From the NCBI RefSeq assembly GCF_017968885.1, contig NZ_CP072913.1, positions 5,868,501 to 5,932,500 on the forward strand: a DNA stretch of 64,000 bases, written 5' to 3'. The DNA comes from Pseudomonas sp. Tri1. Its GTDB lineage: Bacteria; Pseudomonadota; Gammaproteobacteria; Pseudomonadales; Pseudomonadaceae. Below the pieces are notes generated by a model, which did no database searches, was not told the origin of the DNA, and was given only the letters and a program-made list of their open reading frames with translations. Positions 63,822 through 64,000 of the stretch are shown piece by piece. Made by a program: the position numbers and the translations under genes. The number at the start of each line of letters is the position of its first letter. The first letter of the stretch is position 1.

Positions 63822-64000
63822 TGCCGCTATCGCGAGCAGGATTTTCGTAGTTTGATCCTGAATGGACACACCACCAACCACTTCCGTGGCATCGGCCAAT
63901 GTCGATCAGTTGAGACACAAAACCTGTGGGAGCGAGCTTGCTCGCGATAGCGGAATGTCAGCCAATACCAATGGAGACTGACACACAGCTATCGCGAGCA
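63822..64000. repeat. Truncated REP and REPIN at the window end
   Basis: A broken REP (CGCTATCGCGAGCAGG, ending abruptly in ATTTTCG) at ~63822-63838, a full unit at ~63924-63954 and the start of an inverted unit from 63984 that runs off the window. No gene was seen in 63757-64000. Confidence 0.8.

Overview
The window is chromosomal DNA from a fluorescent Pseudomonas (P. fluorescens group). The evidence is high-GC coding with dense, short-gapped operons, a gene order that follows the P. aeruginosa leuS-lptE-holA ... rodA-mrdA ... mpl-eatR-eutBC ... ppa block, and many copies of the short palindromic REP element (core CGAGCAAGCTCGCTCCCACA) in the gaps between genes. No tRNA, rRNA, CRISPR array, integrase or transposase gene was seen.

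Region 1 (1-23300) is conserved core genome. leuS (its 5' part lies outside the window), lptE and holA are followed by arfA, whose coding region contains a strong hairpin, and by an SltB3-type lytic transglycosylase. ldcA comes next with an apparent frameshift, then a 0.95-kb gap built from a ~290-bp inverted repeat around REP copies and two microsatellites. A long minus-strand block follows: lipoate synthesis (lipA-lipB-DUF493), cell-wall elongation and remodelling (dacC-rlpA-sltB1-rodA-mrdA), and rlmH-rsfS-nadD-proA. Then come mpg, a DedA-PAP2 fusion, a Lon-N protein and lrgAB.

Region 2 (23300-40000) holds a MaoC hydratase, a lipoprotein combining MORN repeats with a C13 (caspase-like) protease, ubiX-mpl, and a complete ethanolamine regulon. 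The regulon comprises the sigma-54 activator EatR, aldehyde dehydrogenase ExaC, a permease and EutBC. Two sigma-54 promoters and a 17-bp dyad that may be the activator site are visible. A GNAT, a DedA protein, an M90 peptidase and ppa follow.

Region 3 (40000-54400) is accessory and has lower GC. After an S24-type repressor gene there is an island of about 10 kb. It carries a single-chain restriction-modification enzyme, an orphan DarG-type macrodomain antitoxin whose DarT partner seems reduced to a short tail, and a convergent McrB-like AAA ATPase with a DUF2357/PD-(D/E)XK nuclease. Two small Pseudomonas-type hypothetical genes bracket the island in inverted orientation. Both are preceded by the same leader of roughly 225 bp, which contains three hairpin loops with mutually complementary loop sequences and a compensatory base change. 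This leader is the strongest candidate here for an undescribed regulatory element. Outside it lie a levansucrase gene with a perfect LexA-type palindrome in its promoter region and a nitrilase-superfamily gene.

Region 4 (54400-63100) is a seven-gene minus-strand amino-acid cluster: a cystathionine-gamma-synthase-family PLP enzyme, an MmuP-like permease, LysR, a threonine-synthase paralogue, Lrp, an ACT-less homoserine dehydrogenase and an aldehyde dehydrogenase. Together these would release homoserine from a gamma-substituted amino acid and oxidise it through aspartate semialdehyde to aspartate. That fits the canavanine gamma-lyase pathway known from some pseudomonads, or S-methylmethionine use. 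A GNAT gene and more REP copies end the window.
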